Part shown: positions 1 through 7,504 of the stretch, piece by piece
How positions within the stretch are numbered: the first letter of the stretch is position 1
Layout: every line of letters begins with the position of its first letter
From: Aquella oligotrophica
Lineage (GTDB): Bacteria > Pseudomonadota > Gammaproteobacteria > Burkholderiales > UBA11063
Length of the DNA: 64,000 nt
Assembly: GCF_002892535.1 (NCBI RefSeq)
Contig: NZ_CP024847.1
Coordinates: 1,240,001-1,304,000, forward strand
Direction: 5' to 3'
The notes under the pieces: model-generated
What the model was told of the DNA's origin: nothing
Seen by the model: only the letters and a program-made list of their open reading frames with translations
Databases searched by the model: none
Made by a program: the position numbers and the translations under genes

Positions 1-1
1 T

Positions 2-409
2 ATCCATAAGGCTTCTGATGATACAACTTATTCATCTTATGTAATTCGTAATGGTACAACTCCAATTTCCAAATATAAAATCTATCCAGATGGAATTGGT
101 TCTTACAAATCTGGTGAGATTGTAATGGATGGTAGTAATGGTAAGATGTATTCATGTAAGTATGTTTCATGGTGTAACTCAAAAGCATATCCATTAAACT
201 CTGATGCTTGGATGGTATATGATCCAAAACCAGCTCCAGTTGGTTATGAGACATATAAAGAAGGAACTACTTATTCAAAAAATCAGGTAGTTGCTGGTAC
301 TGATGGTAACTTATATGAGTGTATCCAGCCGGGTTGGTGTAGTGGTGCAGCTTGGGCATATGCTCCAGGAACAGGTACTGCATGGACGCAAGCGTGGGCT
401 AAAAAGTAA
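2..409 (+). CDS. C-terminal part of a secreted chitin/carbohydrate-binding protein (5' end outside window)
   Basis: The reading frame is open from base 2 to the stop at 407-409, so the gene begins before the window. The visible ~135 residues carry two modules of the CBM5/12 (ChiC-like) type: one around GEIVMDGSNGKMYSCKYVSW and one around YSKNQVVAGTDGNLYECIQP, each with the Y/K-S-G/N-x-V, D-G-x-x-Y-x-C and terminal AW pattern, and each with a Cys pair. Such modules bind chitin or related polysaccharide and usually sit at the end of chitinases, proteases or lytic polysaccharide monooxygenases. The catalytic part is not visible, so the enzyme class is unknown. Family assignment is by pattern only. 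Confidence 0.7.
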   Translation: MHKASDDTTYSSYVIRNGTTPISKYKIYPDGIGSYKSGEIVMDGSNGKMYSCKYVSWCNSKAYPLNSDAWMVYDPKPAPVGYETYKEGTTYSKNQVVAGTDGNLYECIQPGWCSGAAWAYAPGTGTAWTQAWAKK

Positions 410-423
410 TACGTATTATCTTA

Positions 424-454
424 ATAAAGGGTGGTAGTTGTTATCGCCCTTTAT
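424..454 (+). terminator. Hairpin after the chitin-binding gene, possible terminator
   Basis: ATAAAGGG (424-431) is complementary to CCCTTTAT (447-454) across a 15-base loop, 15 bases after the stop codon. There is no T run after it, so it may be a weak or Rho-assisted terminator, or an mRNA end stabiliser. Confidence 0.4.
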
Positions 455-470
455 GTAAAGAATAATAGTT

Positions 471-500
471 TTGACAAACTGTTTCAATCTGATTTATACT
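471..500 (+). promoter_or_regulatory. Strong sigma70-type promoter for the Cys-rich peptide
   Basis: A perfect -35 TTGACA (471-476) and a -10 TATACT (495-500) are separated by 18 bases. This is the best consensus promoter noticed in the window. It lies 55 bases before the ATG of the small Cys/Gly-rich peptide at 555, which predicts high-level constitutive transcription of that peptide. Confidence 0.8.
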
Positions 501-554
501 GTAGCTTTATTTTAATAATTTATTAACTGATAATTATTGTTGGAGTATTTTTAT

Positions 555-701
555 ATGTCTACAATTCAAAAAATTTTGGCGTTACAAGCACTAAATGCAT
601 GTAAAAAAGAATCATGTATGGGTGGTGGTGGCGGTTCATGCAGCAAAGGTAAATGTAGCGGTAGTTGTTCAAGCAAAAGTAATTGCAACCACATTGGTTA
701 A
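555..701 (+). CDS. 48-residue Cys/Gly/Ser-rich small peptide
   Basis: ATG at 555, stop TAA at 699-701. Residues 1-15 (MSTIQKILALQALNA) look like a short amphipathic leader or helix. Residues 16-48 are rich in Cys, Gly, Ser and Lys, with six Cys at 16, 21, 29, 34, 38 and 44, a GGGGG run at 23-27 and a C-terminal NHIG. A consensus promoter lies just upstream and a good intrinsic terminator just downstream, so the peptide has its own short transcript; this makes a real gene likely despite its size. The next gene is a GRDP-like protein, a family whose larger members carry Gly/Cys-rich tails. Possible roles are a metal- or thiol-binding peptide or a ribosomally made, modified peptide precursor. 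No modification enzyme was recognised nearby and the function is unknown. Confidence 0.7.
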   Translation: MSTIQKILALQALNACKKESCMGGGGGSCSKGKCSGSCSSKSNCNHIG

Positions 702-726
702 TTTGCTAAAAATAATTTGCTATATG

Positions 727-758
727 GCTGATGGAGATTCTTCATCAGCATTTTTTTT
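727..758 (+). terminator. Intrinsic terminator between the Cys-rich peptide and the GRDP-like gene
   Basis: GCTGATGGAG (727-736) pairs with CTTCATCAGC (740-749), one G-U pair, around an ATT loop; A750 and eight T (751-758) follow. It sits 25 bases after the peptide stop and directly before the downstream coding region, so the downstream gene would be expressed only by read-through. Confidence 0.8.
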
Positions 759-763
759 GGATA

Positions 764-1243
764 ATGAGAATGAGATTACCTGAAAAATCTGTCATTGATA
801 GTTGGGAGAATACGCCAACTATTTACCGTTTAATGCATGAAAATCGCTGGAGTAGACAAATTGCCAAGCAATGGTTTACTGATTTTATGCGCTGGCTTTA
901 TACCTCACATCGGAGTGAGCTTGAAAATGGTAAATATTTTATGATGGATAATTTACATTATTTGGATGATGTTTGGCATGCCTATATTTTAAGTACGCGT
1001 GATTATTTTAAAATGAGTAGGGAGCTATTTGATGTGGAATACATTCATCATAATCCGGAAAACCCCTTCTTAGCAAGTCCGATGCCGGATGATGTCACTG
1101 CTTATCAAATGAATATGCTCCTTGAGGACTGGGGTGAGGAATATATCGACCGGGTATGGAATTATGGTGCGGATATGTATGATATTGTTGCTGCTGCCGA
1201 AACAGCTAAATCAGAGGCTAAAAATAATGAGGCAAATGTATAA
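764..1243 (+). CDS. GRDP-like (PF07173/DUF1399-type) protein
   Basis: 159 residues from the ATG at 764. An ATG at 731 would lie inside the terminator stem and give an N-terminus encoded by the hairpin, so it is not used. The centre carries LDDVWHAYILSTRDYF (residues 68-83) followed by IHHNPE (94-99). This matches the D-x-x-W-H-x-x-(I/M)-L-x-x-x-x-Y ... H-H-(D/N)-P pattern of the glycine-rich-domain-containing-protein-like family; the conserved His residues suggest metal binding. There is no signal peptide, so it is probably cytoplasmic. The ribosome site is weak (GG at 759-760). It is cotranscribed by read-through with the 48-residue Cys/Gly-rich peptide and overlaps the next gene. The bacterial function of the family is unknown to me; a role in handling the adjacent peptide is inference. 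Confidence 0.75.
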   Translation: MRMRLPEKSVIDSWENTPTIYRLMHENRWSRQIAKQWFTDFMRWLYTSHRSELENGKYFMMDNLHYLDDVWHAYILSTRDYFKMSRELFDVEYIHHNPENPFLASPMPDDVTAYQMNMLLEDWGEEYIDRVWNYGADMYDIVAAAETAKSEAKNNEANV

Positions 1244-1790
1244 AAGCTTTTTTATAACTCTAGTACTGTGTTTTTTGCTAAAACCAGCATTAGCAGTTTC
1301 ATCGGTAGAAAAACAGCAAGTTTTAGCTTCAATGAATAATTTTTTGCGAGTTTTGGATAATAATGAGTCATGGAATAAATTGACTCCATATATTGATTTT
1401 CCTGATGCAGGAGTACCTGATTGTGGGATGTTTATCGAAAGCTATCATTCACATTTATTAATGATTAATGATACCAGAGCTAGTGTTCGGGTTCAGTTTA
1501 ATGTCGCTGGCGAGTTTGCTGGGTTAAATTATTATCGTTATCCCCAGTCAATAAAAAGAGAGGTAACTTATCGGTTGGTATATACTAATCGTTCGTGGTC
1601 AGTGATAGATGAATCCGAGGTAACAAGTTATATTCCATCCTTTAATGGCACTTCTTCGTGGAAAGTACGTACAGCTGATATTGCTTTTATGAATATTCGT
1701 TTTATTGACTGGCATATGAGATATTATTCGCCACATACGACAGATCGGATTAAAACTGCGTTTCCTCCACAACATTGTTGGGTTAGGTAG
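1227..1790 (+). CDS. Secreted protein of unknown function
   Basis: 187 residues from ATG 1227, preceded by AGAGG at 1213-1217. It overlaps the end of the GRDP-like gene by 17 bases, so the two are probably translationally coupled. Residues 1-23 are a Sec signal peptide (basic start, hydrophobic core, cleavage after ALA). The mature part is about 164 residues, mixed alpha/beta in appearance, with two Cys (in VPDCGMF and PPQHCWVR) that could form a disulfide in the periplasm. The region around RVQFNVAGEFAG...VTYRLVYTNRSWSVIDE looks like an NTF2/SnoaL-like or DUF-type beta-sheet pattern, but I do not recognise the family. Confidence 0.7.
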   Translation: MRQMYKSFFITLVLCFLLKPALAVSSVEKQQVLASMNNFLRVLDNNESWNKLTPYIDFPDAGVPDCGMFIESYHSHLLMINDTRASVRVQFNVAGEFAGLNYYRYPQSIKREVTYRLVYTNRSWSVIDESEVTSYIPSFNGTSSWKVRTADIAFMNIRFIDWHMRYYSPHTTDRIKTAFPPQHCWVR

Positions 1791-1827
1791 TGCTTATATT
1801 AGTGTCAGTTATTTGTAAGGGTGGGGT

Positions 1828-2832
1828 ATGGAAATAGAATATCAGTTAAATAAAAAACTGGAATCAGTTAAGCCTGAATATAAAGGTAATTTGAAGAAAA
1901 ATGGTAGATTTCTTAACTATCAGAAGGTTGCTGCACCAAAATTAAAAGATATCCTGCGTTGGAAAACTTCAAAAAACCCACAAATGGAAGAAAAGCGTGC
2001 AGATGCCTTTCGTCTTGATACACTTGATGATCCAGCAATATTTGATCGCACTCGAGATAAGGTTGTTTGGCTTGGTCATGCCAGTTTTCTTGTGACTTTA
2101 AATGGTTGCAATATCCTTCTTGATCCAGTATTTGCGGATATTCCCTTAGTTAAGCGGCGGGCAAAAATTCCCTTTCAGCTTAAAGATTATGATTCAATTG
2201 ATTATATTCTGATTTCACATGCCCATTATGATCATTTGGATAAAAAAACTGTGAGGAGGCTTGCTAAAATAAATCCTGAGCTTAAAATCTATTGTGGTCT
2301 AGGGACGGCAGAGTTATTACAGAAAAGATGGAGAATTAGCAATACCGTAATTGAAGCTGGTTGGTATCAAAAATTTCCACTATTTGCCGATGGGGTAGAG
2401 ATTTATTTTATGCCTGCCCTACATTGGTCGAATCGTAGTTTGCGTGATCGTAATTTACGTTTGTGGGGAAGTTTTATAATTCGTGGTAAAAATTCAACCA
2501 TTTATTTTATGGGTGATAGTGGTTATTCACCACACTTCGCGGAAATTGGACAACTTATTCCGGATATTGATTATGCCATATTGGGGGTTGGTGCCTATAT
2601 GCCAAGAAATATTATGCAGTATAGTCATATCAATCCAGAAGAAGCCAAGCAGGCTTATCATGATTTGGGGGCGAAGTATTTGATACCGATGCATTATGCT
2701 ACTTATGATCTTACCGATGAGCCTTATAGTGAGCCACTCAAAAAAATTCAAGGTTTATTCATCGAAGAAAAAGATAAGCTAAAAGACATTGGCATTGGGG
2801 AAATCCTTGATCTAAAAAGCAATGACTCTTAA
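1828..2832 (+). CDS. Metallo-beta-lactamase-fold hydrolase, NAPE-PLD/RomA-like
   Basis: 334 residues with an excellent ribosome site (AAGGGTGGGG just before ATG 1828). The metal-binding motif HAHYDHLD (H-x-H-x-D-H) lies near residue 131, preceded by VWLGHASFLV, and later metal ligands are visible in MGDSG and PMHYATYDL. This arrangement (N-terminal WLGHAS, then HAHYDHLD, then GDSGY and HY) is typical of the RomA / N-acyl-phosphatidylethanolamine phospholipase D-like branch. It has no signal peptide. The substrate cannot be read from sequence; members act on phospholipids or are of unknown function. It lies 37 bases after the secreted protein gene and may be in the same operon. Confidence 0.85.
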   Translation: MEIEYQLNKKLESVKPEYKGNLKKNGRFLNYQKVAAPKLKDILRWKTSKNPQMEEKRADAFRLDTLDDPAIFDRTRDKVVWLGHASFLVTLNGCNILLDPVFADIPLVKRRAKIPFQLKDYDSIDYILISHAHYDHLDKKTVRRLAKINPELKIYCGLGTAELLQKRWRISNTVIEAGWYQKFPLFADGVEIYFMPALHWSNRSLRDRNLRLWGSFIIRGKNSTIYFMGDSGYSPHFAEIGQLIPDIDYAILGVGAYMPRNIMQYSHINPEEAKQAYHDLGAKYLIPMHYATYDLTDEPYSEPLKKIQGLFIEEKDKLKDIGIGEILDLKSNDS

Positions 2833-2874
2833 TGATTAACTTCTTAATATTATTTTAGTTTTATGTAAATAAGC

Positions 2875-2904
2875 TTTGCAGATGCTAATTTTTCTTGTTA
2901 TAAT
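2875..2904 (+). promoter_or_regulatory. Possible sigma70 promoter for the membrane protein/L,D-transpeptidase pair
   Basis: TATAAT at 2899-2904 with TTTGCA at 2875-2880, 18 bases apart, 31 bases before the ATG at 2936. The -10 is perfect and the -35 poor. Confidence 0.45.
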
Positions 2905-2935
2905 CGCTGCCAAATAAACAGATACTTTGATATAA

Positions 2936-4231
2936 ATGATAAAGAAATCCCCATGGTATTATATTTGGGCTAATCACTTTAGTGCTATCGAGCAAAAACA
3001 GATACTAGCCTTTTTCCTCCGAGTCGTTATTGAGTATTGTGGCTATTTTCTTCTTTTGTCACATCACCATTCTATTGCCATGCTTATTTTTAATACTAAT
3101 GGCTGGTATCCGGTAACAATCTATTTTGAGCTGATCTTTTGTCTTACAATTATTGGTAGTTTTATTGTTGCTTATTTATTGTTTAATAAAAAATATTACA
3201 GGCTGAAGTTCCGATATTTGGAATATTTTAGTTATTTTGGTTTATTTTTATATTTGTCATTTTTTGCCTTGGGACTAAAATTATTTAAACTACATTATCC
3301 CGATAGTCTTAAATTTACTTTTGTGTTGACATCTGTTGTCTTTTTATTTTGTAATGGCTATGAAAAGCTCCTTCGAATAAGCAGCTTACTTGTAATCGCT
3401 AAAGATAGAAGTAAATATTTATTTCTGACACAGGGCTTTTTTATTTCAATTGCGTGTGGGTTATTTGCTGCTAGCTTTTGTATCAAGGCATCGGTAATTG
3501 GTGGTAGTCATCATTTTAATCAAATGGAAGTTATGGTTATACCTACGCTTGCATTGAGTTTTCTAACTGCTATTTTTGACTGTTATCTTCATAAGTATTC
3601 TTTAGTGAGTTTCCAACTATTGCCAGTTACAAGTATTGTAGCCAAACTTAAATCTAGTCGCAAAGAGCTAACAGCACGATTAGCCGTTAATCTGATGACT
3701 GGAGTCTTTCTTGTAAAGTGGTATTTTAATTTACCTTTTTTATTGCAATATGGTGAGAACTGGTCACCAACTGCGATTGCAAATATAATTTTAATTTGTA
3801 GTATAGTTTCACTGCTTGGTGGAGTGTTTTTTCGCTATTTATTTCAGAAGGTTGATGTTTCAAAATTATTTACCTATTGTATCCTAGCTTATTTTCTGCT
3901 TATAAGTATTATTCACTTTAATCTATATTTCCACTATCTAGTTGGTTTAAGCGTTGTAGTTATGGCATTACTTTATAATTTTTTAAATAGCATTATTAAC
4001 CGAATTGTTCATCATGATTATTTTGATATTCCTGTAAATATTATTCTTCTTATTATTGGCTCAGCGATTGGAATTGTTGTAGTTGGTTATGTAAGTAGCA
4101 GCCTTAGCATTTTCTTTGCCAAACAAATTGGAGTTAGCTCTACACCAATAGTTAATGCTTTGGTACTATTATTTGTGAGTATCTTGGGATTAGTCGGCTT
4201 TTATAGGATGGGGCAGGATAATGATTTTTGA
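2936..4231 (+). CDS. Polytopic inner-membrane protein, unknown (MFS-like size)
   Basis: 431 residues made almost wholly of hydrophobic segments, roughly 11-12 transmembrane helices by eye, with short Lys/Arg loops. The length and helix number resemble a major-facilitator transporter, but no family signature motif (such as the GxxxDRxGRR loop) is seen, so a substrate cannot be named. It overlaps the following L,D-transpeptidase gene by 11 bases, which suggests translational coupling and a joint role at the cell envelope. Codon use and base composition match the neighbourhood. Confidence 0.75.
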   Translation: MIKKSPWYYIWANHFSAIEQKQILAFFLRVVIEYCGYFLLLSHHHSIAMLIFNTNGWYPVTIYFELIFCLTIIGSFIVAYLLFNKKYYRLKFRYLEYFSYFGLFLYLSFFALGLKLFKLHYPDSLKFTFVLTSVVFLFCNGYEKLLRISSLLVIAKDRSKYLFLTQGFFISIACGLFAASFCIKASVIGGSHHFNQMEVMVIPTLALSFLTAIFDCYLHKYSLVSFQLLPVTSIVAKLKSSRKELTARLAVNLMTGVFLVKWYFNLPFLLQYGENWSPTAIANIILICSIVSLLGGVFFRYLFQKVDVSKLFTYCILAYFLLISIIHFNLYFHYLVGLSVVVMALLYNFLNSIINRIVHHDYFDIPVNIILLIIGSAIGIVVVGYVSSSLSIFFAKQIGVSSTPIVNALVLLFVSILGLVGFYRMGQDNDF

Positions 4232-4817
4232 TGAAAGATTATTTGGCGAACTAACTAAGTTAAATATATTTCAGTTAGTTGTTGTGAATATCTCTCCTGA
4301 TATACCTGTGGCTTCTGTAAATTTATTTTCTTATAATGAGGGTAAATGGACTAGCCCATTAATTGATCTTCCTGCTGTAGTTGGTAAAAATGGAGCAACA
4401 GGCAATAAACAGGAAGGGGATAACAAGACCCCACTAGGTTTATATAAAATAAGTCTTATTTTTGGCACTTTATTAGATTCAAAGATAAATAAAATGCCTT
4501 TTCGGCGGATAAGTTCTGAAGATAAGTATATTGATGATTCGGAGCATCCAGATTATAATTGTTGGATAAGTGGGGGTACTTCTGCTAGAAGCTATGAAAT
4601 AATGTTACGTCCAGATGGCTTATATGCTTTGGGCGCAATAATTGATTATAATACCAACCCAGTAATTCCGGGAAAAGGTAGTGCAATTTTTCTACATATT
4701 TGGCGTGGGCAGAGAACTGGAACAGAGGGGTGTATCGCTATGAGCTTGACTAATTTAAAACTCTTACTTGAATCGCTTAAATTTTCTAGAAATCCACATA
4801 TTTTAATTACGTCATAA
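4221..4817 (+). CDS. L,D-transpeptidase (YkuD)-like protein
   Basis: 198 residues. The C-terminal half has the YkuD catalytic pattern: His159 in FLHIWRG and, after a short gap, GTEGCIAMS with the presumed nucleophile Cys171. The upstream stretch KTPLGLYKIS is typical of the family (K-T-P-x-G-x-Y). L,D-transpeptidases make 3-3 cross-links in peptidoglycan or attach proteins to it. No signal peptide is visible, which is unusual for an enzyme acting in the periplasm; the overlapping membrane protein might supply localisation, or the true product may be periplasmic by another route. The canonical SHGC is replaced by TEGC. Confidence 0.8.
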   Translation: MIFDERLFGELTKLNIFQLVVVNISPDIPVASVNLFSYNEGKWTSPLIDLPAVVGKNGATGNKQEGDNKTPLGLYKISLIFGTLLDSKINKMPFRRISSEDKYIDDSEHPDYNCWISGGTSARSYEIMLRPDGLYALGAIIDYNTNPVIPGKGSAIFLHIWRGQRTGTEGCIAMSLTNLKLLLESLKFSRNPHILITS

Positions 4818-4930
4818 TCTTTCTACTTTAAAAACTGAATTTTTTGGTCCATTTTGGATTAGCATCTGAAGATAAAGTATGCTAATATTGCATAATTATT
4901 TAAAAAATATTTCGCAATAAGTGAGGGGTT

Positions 4931-5902
4931 ATGAAAAACTGTAATTTTGCTATTTTATTATTGGCGAGCATATCGGCAATAAATTTAAGTTCATGTAATG
5001 GTGGTAGCAGCAGTAGCCCAGCCCCAACTCCTGCTCCGTCGCCAACACCCAGTCCAACTCCTACTCCGTCGCCAACACCAGGTCCATCTTCATATTCGAC
5101 GGTGGCATGGTTTTGCCCTTACAATCAACAAACATTAAATAATCTTGGAATGACAAGCATTTCAAATGAAATCTGTAGTTCAACAGCAAGAACTCTTACA
5201 GGTAATGGAATTCCTTCTGATCAGATGGTTGGGACATTTCCAAATACCTACTGCCCCAATACGATTAGTTCTCAGAATGTATCATTTACAGCAACTGTTA
5301 CTCCAATTATAGGTAGCGTCAAAGCTGTAGCACCAACAGTGGGGTATATGAATAATGGCGTGGCACTTGATCCGGGGACTGCCGAAGTAGTTAGAAATGA
5401 TGGGAAAATTTGGAATATTGAAGCAATAAATCCATCTTCAGAGTCGCCAAATAAAGCACTTAATCTTGGTTTGGATAATGATAATGGGCATGTCCAACCC
5501 ACGGGAAAATACCACTATCATGGATTACCAATTGGTTATCTTGATTTATTATCTGGTTCTACTGGAGTACCTTCCAAACCCATACTTGGTGGCTGGGCTG
5601 TGGATGGCTTCCCTATCTATCTTTTATATGGTTATAGTGATCCCAATAATATCTCAAGTAGTGTTGTGGCAATGGTATCAAGTTATCAGTTAAAAACTAC
5701 GCCTGATGCAGGTAGACCATCAACTACACAATACCCCATGGGAACATTTACTCAGGATTATGAGTATGTTGCCGGACTTGGAAATCTTGACGAATGTAAT
5801 GGGGCAACGGTAAAAACCCAGGAATTTCCTGATGGGATATATGCATATTTTATAACCACAACTTATCCTTACATTCAACGTTGCGTTAAAGGCAATTATT
5901 AA
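4931..5902 (+). CDS. YHYH-domain lipoprotein with Pro/Thr linker
   Basis: 323 residues, ribosome site GAGGGG before ATG 4931. A lipoprotein signal peptide ends in the lipobox LSSC (Cys at about residue 22), then a GGSSSS spacer and a Pro/Thr/Ser linker of about 28 residues. The globular part carries the name-giving motif GKYHYHG, followed by LGGWAVDGFPIYLLYGYSD and a Cys-containing C-terminus, as in the YHYH protein family. This family is found on bacterial surfaces and its biochemical role is not established. It abuts the next membrane-protein gene (1-base gap). Confidence 0.85.
   Translation: MKNCNFAILLLASISAINLSSCNGGSSSSPAPTPAPSPTPSPTPTPSPTPGPSSYSTVAWFCPYNQQTLNNLGMTSISNEICSSTARTLTGNGIPSDQMVGTFPNTYCPNTISSQNVSFTATVTPIIGSVKAVAPTVGYMNNGVALDPGTAEVVRNDGKIWNIEAINPSSESPNKALNLGLDNDNGHVQPTGKYHYHGLPIGYLDLLSGSTGVPSKPILGGWAVDGFPIYLLYGYSDPNNISSSVVAMVSSYQLKTTPDAGRPSTTQYPMGTFTQDYEYVAGLGNLDECNGATVKTQEFPDGIYAYFITTTYPYIQRCVKGNY
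5024..5083 (+). repeat. Two 30-bp in-frame tandem repeats coding the Pro/Thr linker
   Basis: Bases 5024-5053 and 5054-5083 are near-identical copies that each code for ten residues of the PTPxPSPTPx type inside the YHYH lipoprotein linker. Such repeats change copy number easily and would vary spacer length. Confidence 0.7.
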
Positions 5903-5903
5903 A

Positions 5904-6968
5904 TTGCGGACTAGTCTAATAACTGAACTTATCACAATTATGTGTGCCAGCCTAACAGTTGGCTTTTTTATCACCACCAAATTAGGTATCAAATTTGGTG
6001 TTAGCTTTTTAATATTTTCATTAAGTTCGCTTATTGGAGCTTTTTATCTGAAAAATAAAATAGATTCAAATAGTAGAATACTTATTATTTCATTTGGTTA
6101 TTCCATTATTAGCTGGGTATTTTTTATTGCTGCCAATCCATTATTTCAAATGCCATTTCATCCTGAATACCTTTTTCTTGGGTTACTACTGTCTGGTGGA
6201 ACACTTTTGGTTAAGCAATCATTTGTTGGAATTCACACATTAATCTTTACATTGTTAACGGGATTAATAGCTGGAATATACCAGTTATATAAAGTGAGTA
6301 GTGGAGCATTGCAGAATATTTCTGATTGGCATTATATCTCTGCAATGATGATCATTATTGTAAATATTAGGATGTTATACAACCTCTTTTTCAGAAAATA
6401 TTCTGAAAGTTGTATAATCATGAAGCCTTCTTTAAAACATTTAAACCTGTGGTTTTCTTTATTATTGGTTTTATGGATATTGTCTATAACGATGGTAATT
6501 ACAGCTAATGCATTAACCCCAGGATTTATTTGTATCTTATTAGCATCTATAATATCGCTACTTATCTGGAGGTTTAGGAGAGTTGATGCTACGGTAAATA
6601 TTAATAAGGAGCTATTATTAATAATAGTATTATTGACAATTAATTTTCAAGAAAAAGCATTTTTTCAGTTTGCGCCAAGGGTTGGAGTGCTTCTAAATAC
6701 CTTAGACTATTCTATTATTGAAAATTCAGCGGTTTTGATTATTGGCGTATTGGCAATTATTAAGATTTCTCAAGAAAATCTATTGGGTGAATTATTTTCT
6801 TTAGTAATTTGTCTATATATTATTTTAAATCAGCCTTTGAACTATATTTACCCATTTATCGAGAACAACCATTACCATCTGGGGATTCATTATTTTCCCG
6901 GGGTGTGGACAGCCTTACTGTCAATTCCAGTTGCAGTAGAGTGTTTGTTGAAAATAATTGTGAAATAA
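5904..6968 (+). CDS. Polytopic membrane protein, unknown
   Basis: 354 residues if it starts at TTG 5904, one base after the stop of the YHYH lipoprotein; an ATG at 5940 is the alternative. About ten to eleven transmembrane helices by eye, with few charged residues. I do not recognise the family. The tight junction with the lipoprotein gene suggests one operon, and AAGG at about 5888 could serve the TTG start by reinitiation. Confidence 0.65.
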   Translation: MRTSLITELITIMCASLTVGFFITTKLGIKFGVSFLIFSLSSLIGAFYLKNKIDSNSRILIISFGYSIISWVFFIAANPLFQMPFHPEYLFLGLLLSGGTLLVKQSFVGIHTLIFTLLTGLIAGIYQLYKVSSGALQNISDWHYISAMMIIIVNIRMLYNLFFRKYSESCIIMKPSLKHLNLWFSLLLVLWILSITMVITANALTPGFICILLASIISLLIWRFRRVDATVNINKELLLIIVLLTINFQEKAFFQFAPRVGVLLNTLDYSIIENSAVLIIGVLAIIKISQENLLGELFSLVICLYIILNQPLNYIYPFIENNHYHLGIHYFPGVWTALLSIPVAVECLLKIIVK

Positions 6969-6973
6969 ATAAA

Positions 6974-7041
6974 GAAGCCATCAGCTAGATACAGAGGGAG
7001 AAAAGCAAAAATGGAGTAAGTTATACCTAGCAGATAGCTTC
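6974..7041. repeat. Imperfect 18-bp inverted repeat between convergent genes
   Basis: 6974-6991 and the reverse complement of 7024-7041 match at 15 of 18 positions, separated by 32 bases. It lies between the convergent genes ending at 6968 and 7057 and has no clear T run. It may be a two-way transcription barrier or an old mobile-element remnant. Confidence 0.35.
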
Positions 7042-7056
7042 ATAGTCTTAAAATTC

Positions 7057-7338
7057 TTAACGACAACCGTTAACAACTGCGGTTGGTGAATCACTAGCAA
7101 AATCACATTTTACATTTTTACCAGTAGTATCGTTTTTAAATTTTACCTCATACATACCATCATGTTTTTTCTCATCTGCAATCAGACAATTATCCTGTAC
7201 TTGTTTTAACGTTGTCGCAGTTGTGATATTTAGTGGCTTTCTATCTGGACTAGTTTGACATTTTAGTGTGCTCATATCCAATGATGCAGCAAAAGATAAT
7301 ACAGGCAACGCCATAATAAGTGCTAATAATTTACGCAT
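7057..7338 (-). CDS. Small periplasmic/secreted protein with four Cys
   Basis: 93 residues from the ATG at 7338 (AAGG lies upstream); a longer frame to 7395 has no ribosome site and would mask the signal peptide. Residues 1-18 (MRKLLALIMALPVLSFAA) are a Sec signal peptide. The mature protein of about 75 residues has four Cys (LKCQT, DNCLI, VKCDF, NGCR), which could make two disulfides, and reads as a compact beta-rich domain. The family is not recognised. Its promoter shares the surface-gene architecture (7405-7451), which groups it with the lipoproteins and pilin. Confidence 0.75.
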   Translation of the reverse strand: MRKLLALIMALPVLSFAASLDMSTLKCQTSPDRKPLNITTATTLKQVQDNCLIADEKKHDGMYEVKFKNDTTGKNVKCDFASDSPTAVVNGCR

Positions 7339-7404
7339 AATAAAACCTTTAAAATAATTAAAGTCAAAAAGCTTGTTTGACCAATAAAAGATCAAAGCAG
7401 GCGA

Positions 7405-7451
7405 ATTTTACATTAATACATAGTTAGTAGTTGTCCATTTTTGTGCCAAAA
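7405..7451 (-). promoter_or_regulatory. Surface-gene promoter, copy 1
   Basis: On the minus strand: TGGCACAAAAATGGACA, then 21 bases, then TAAAAT (7405-7410). The transcription start would be near 7398, giving a leader of about 60 bases to the ATG at 7338. The 17-bp element would be centred near -42, the position of a class II activator site; there is no proper -35 box at 16-18 bp. Confidence 0.7.
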
Positions 7452-7461
7452 TTGGTTAATT

Positions 7462-7488
7462 AAAAAAGCTCATGAGAATCCATGAGCC
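7462..7488 (-). terminator. Intrinsic terminator of the 798-residue lipoprotein gene
   Basis: GCTCATG (7468-7474) pairs with CATGAGC (7481-7487) around a six-base loop, with an A run at 7462-7467 that reads as T on the minus strand. It lies 17 bases after the lipoprotein stop codon. Confidence 0.8.
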
Positions 7489-7504
7489 TTTTTACAGATT
7501 ATAA

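Noticed and set aside
555-701. The Cys-rich peptide as a microcin B17-like bacteriocin
   Set aside because: The Gly run and Cys/Ser content are similar, but no cyclodehydratase, dehydrogenase, transporter or immunity gene is nearby.
731-763. Start of the GRDP-like gene at ATG 731
   Set aside because: This ATG lies inside the terminator stem and would give an N-terminus encoded by the hairpin and T run.
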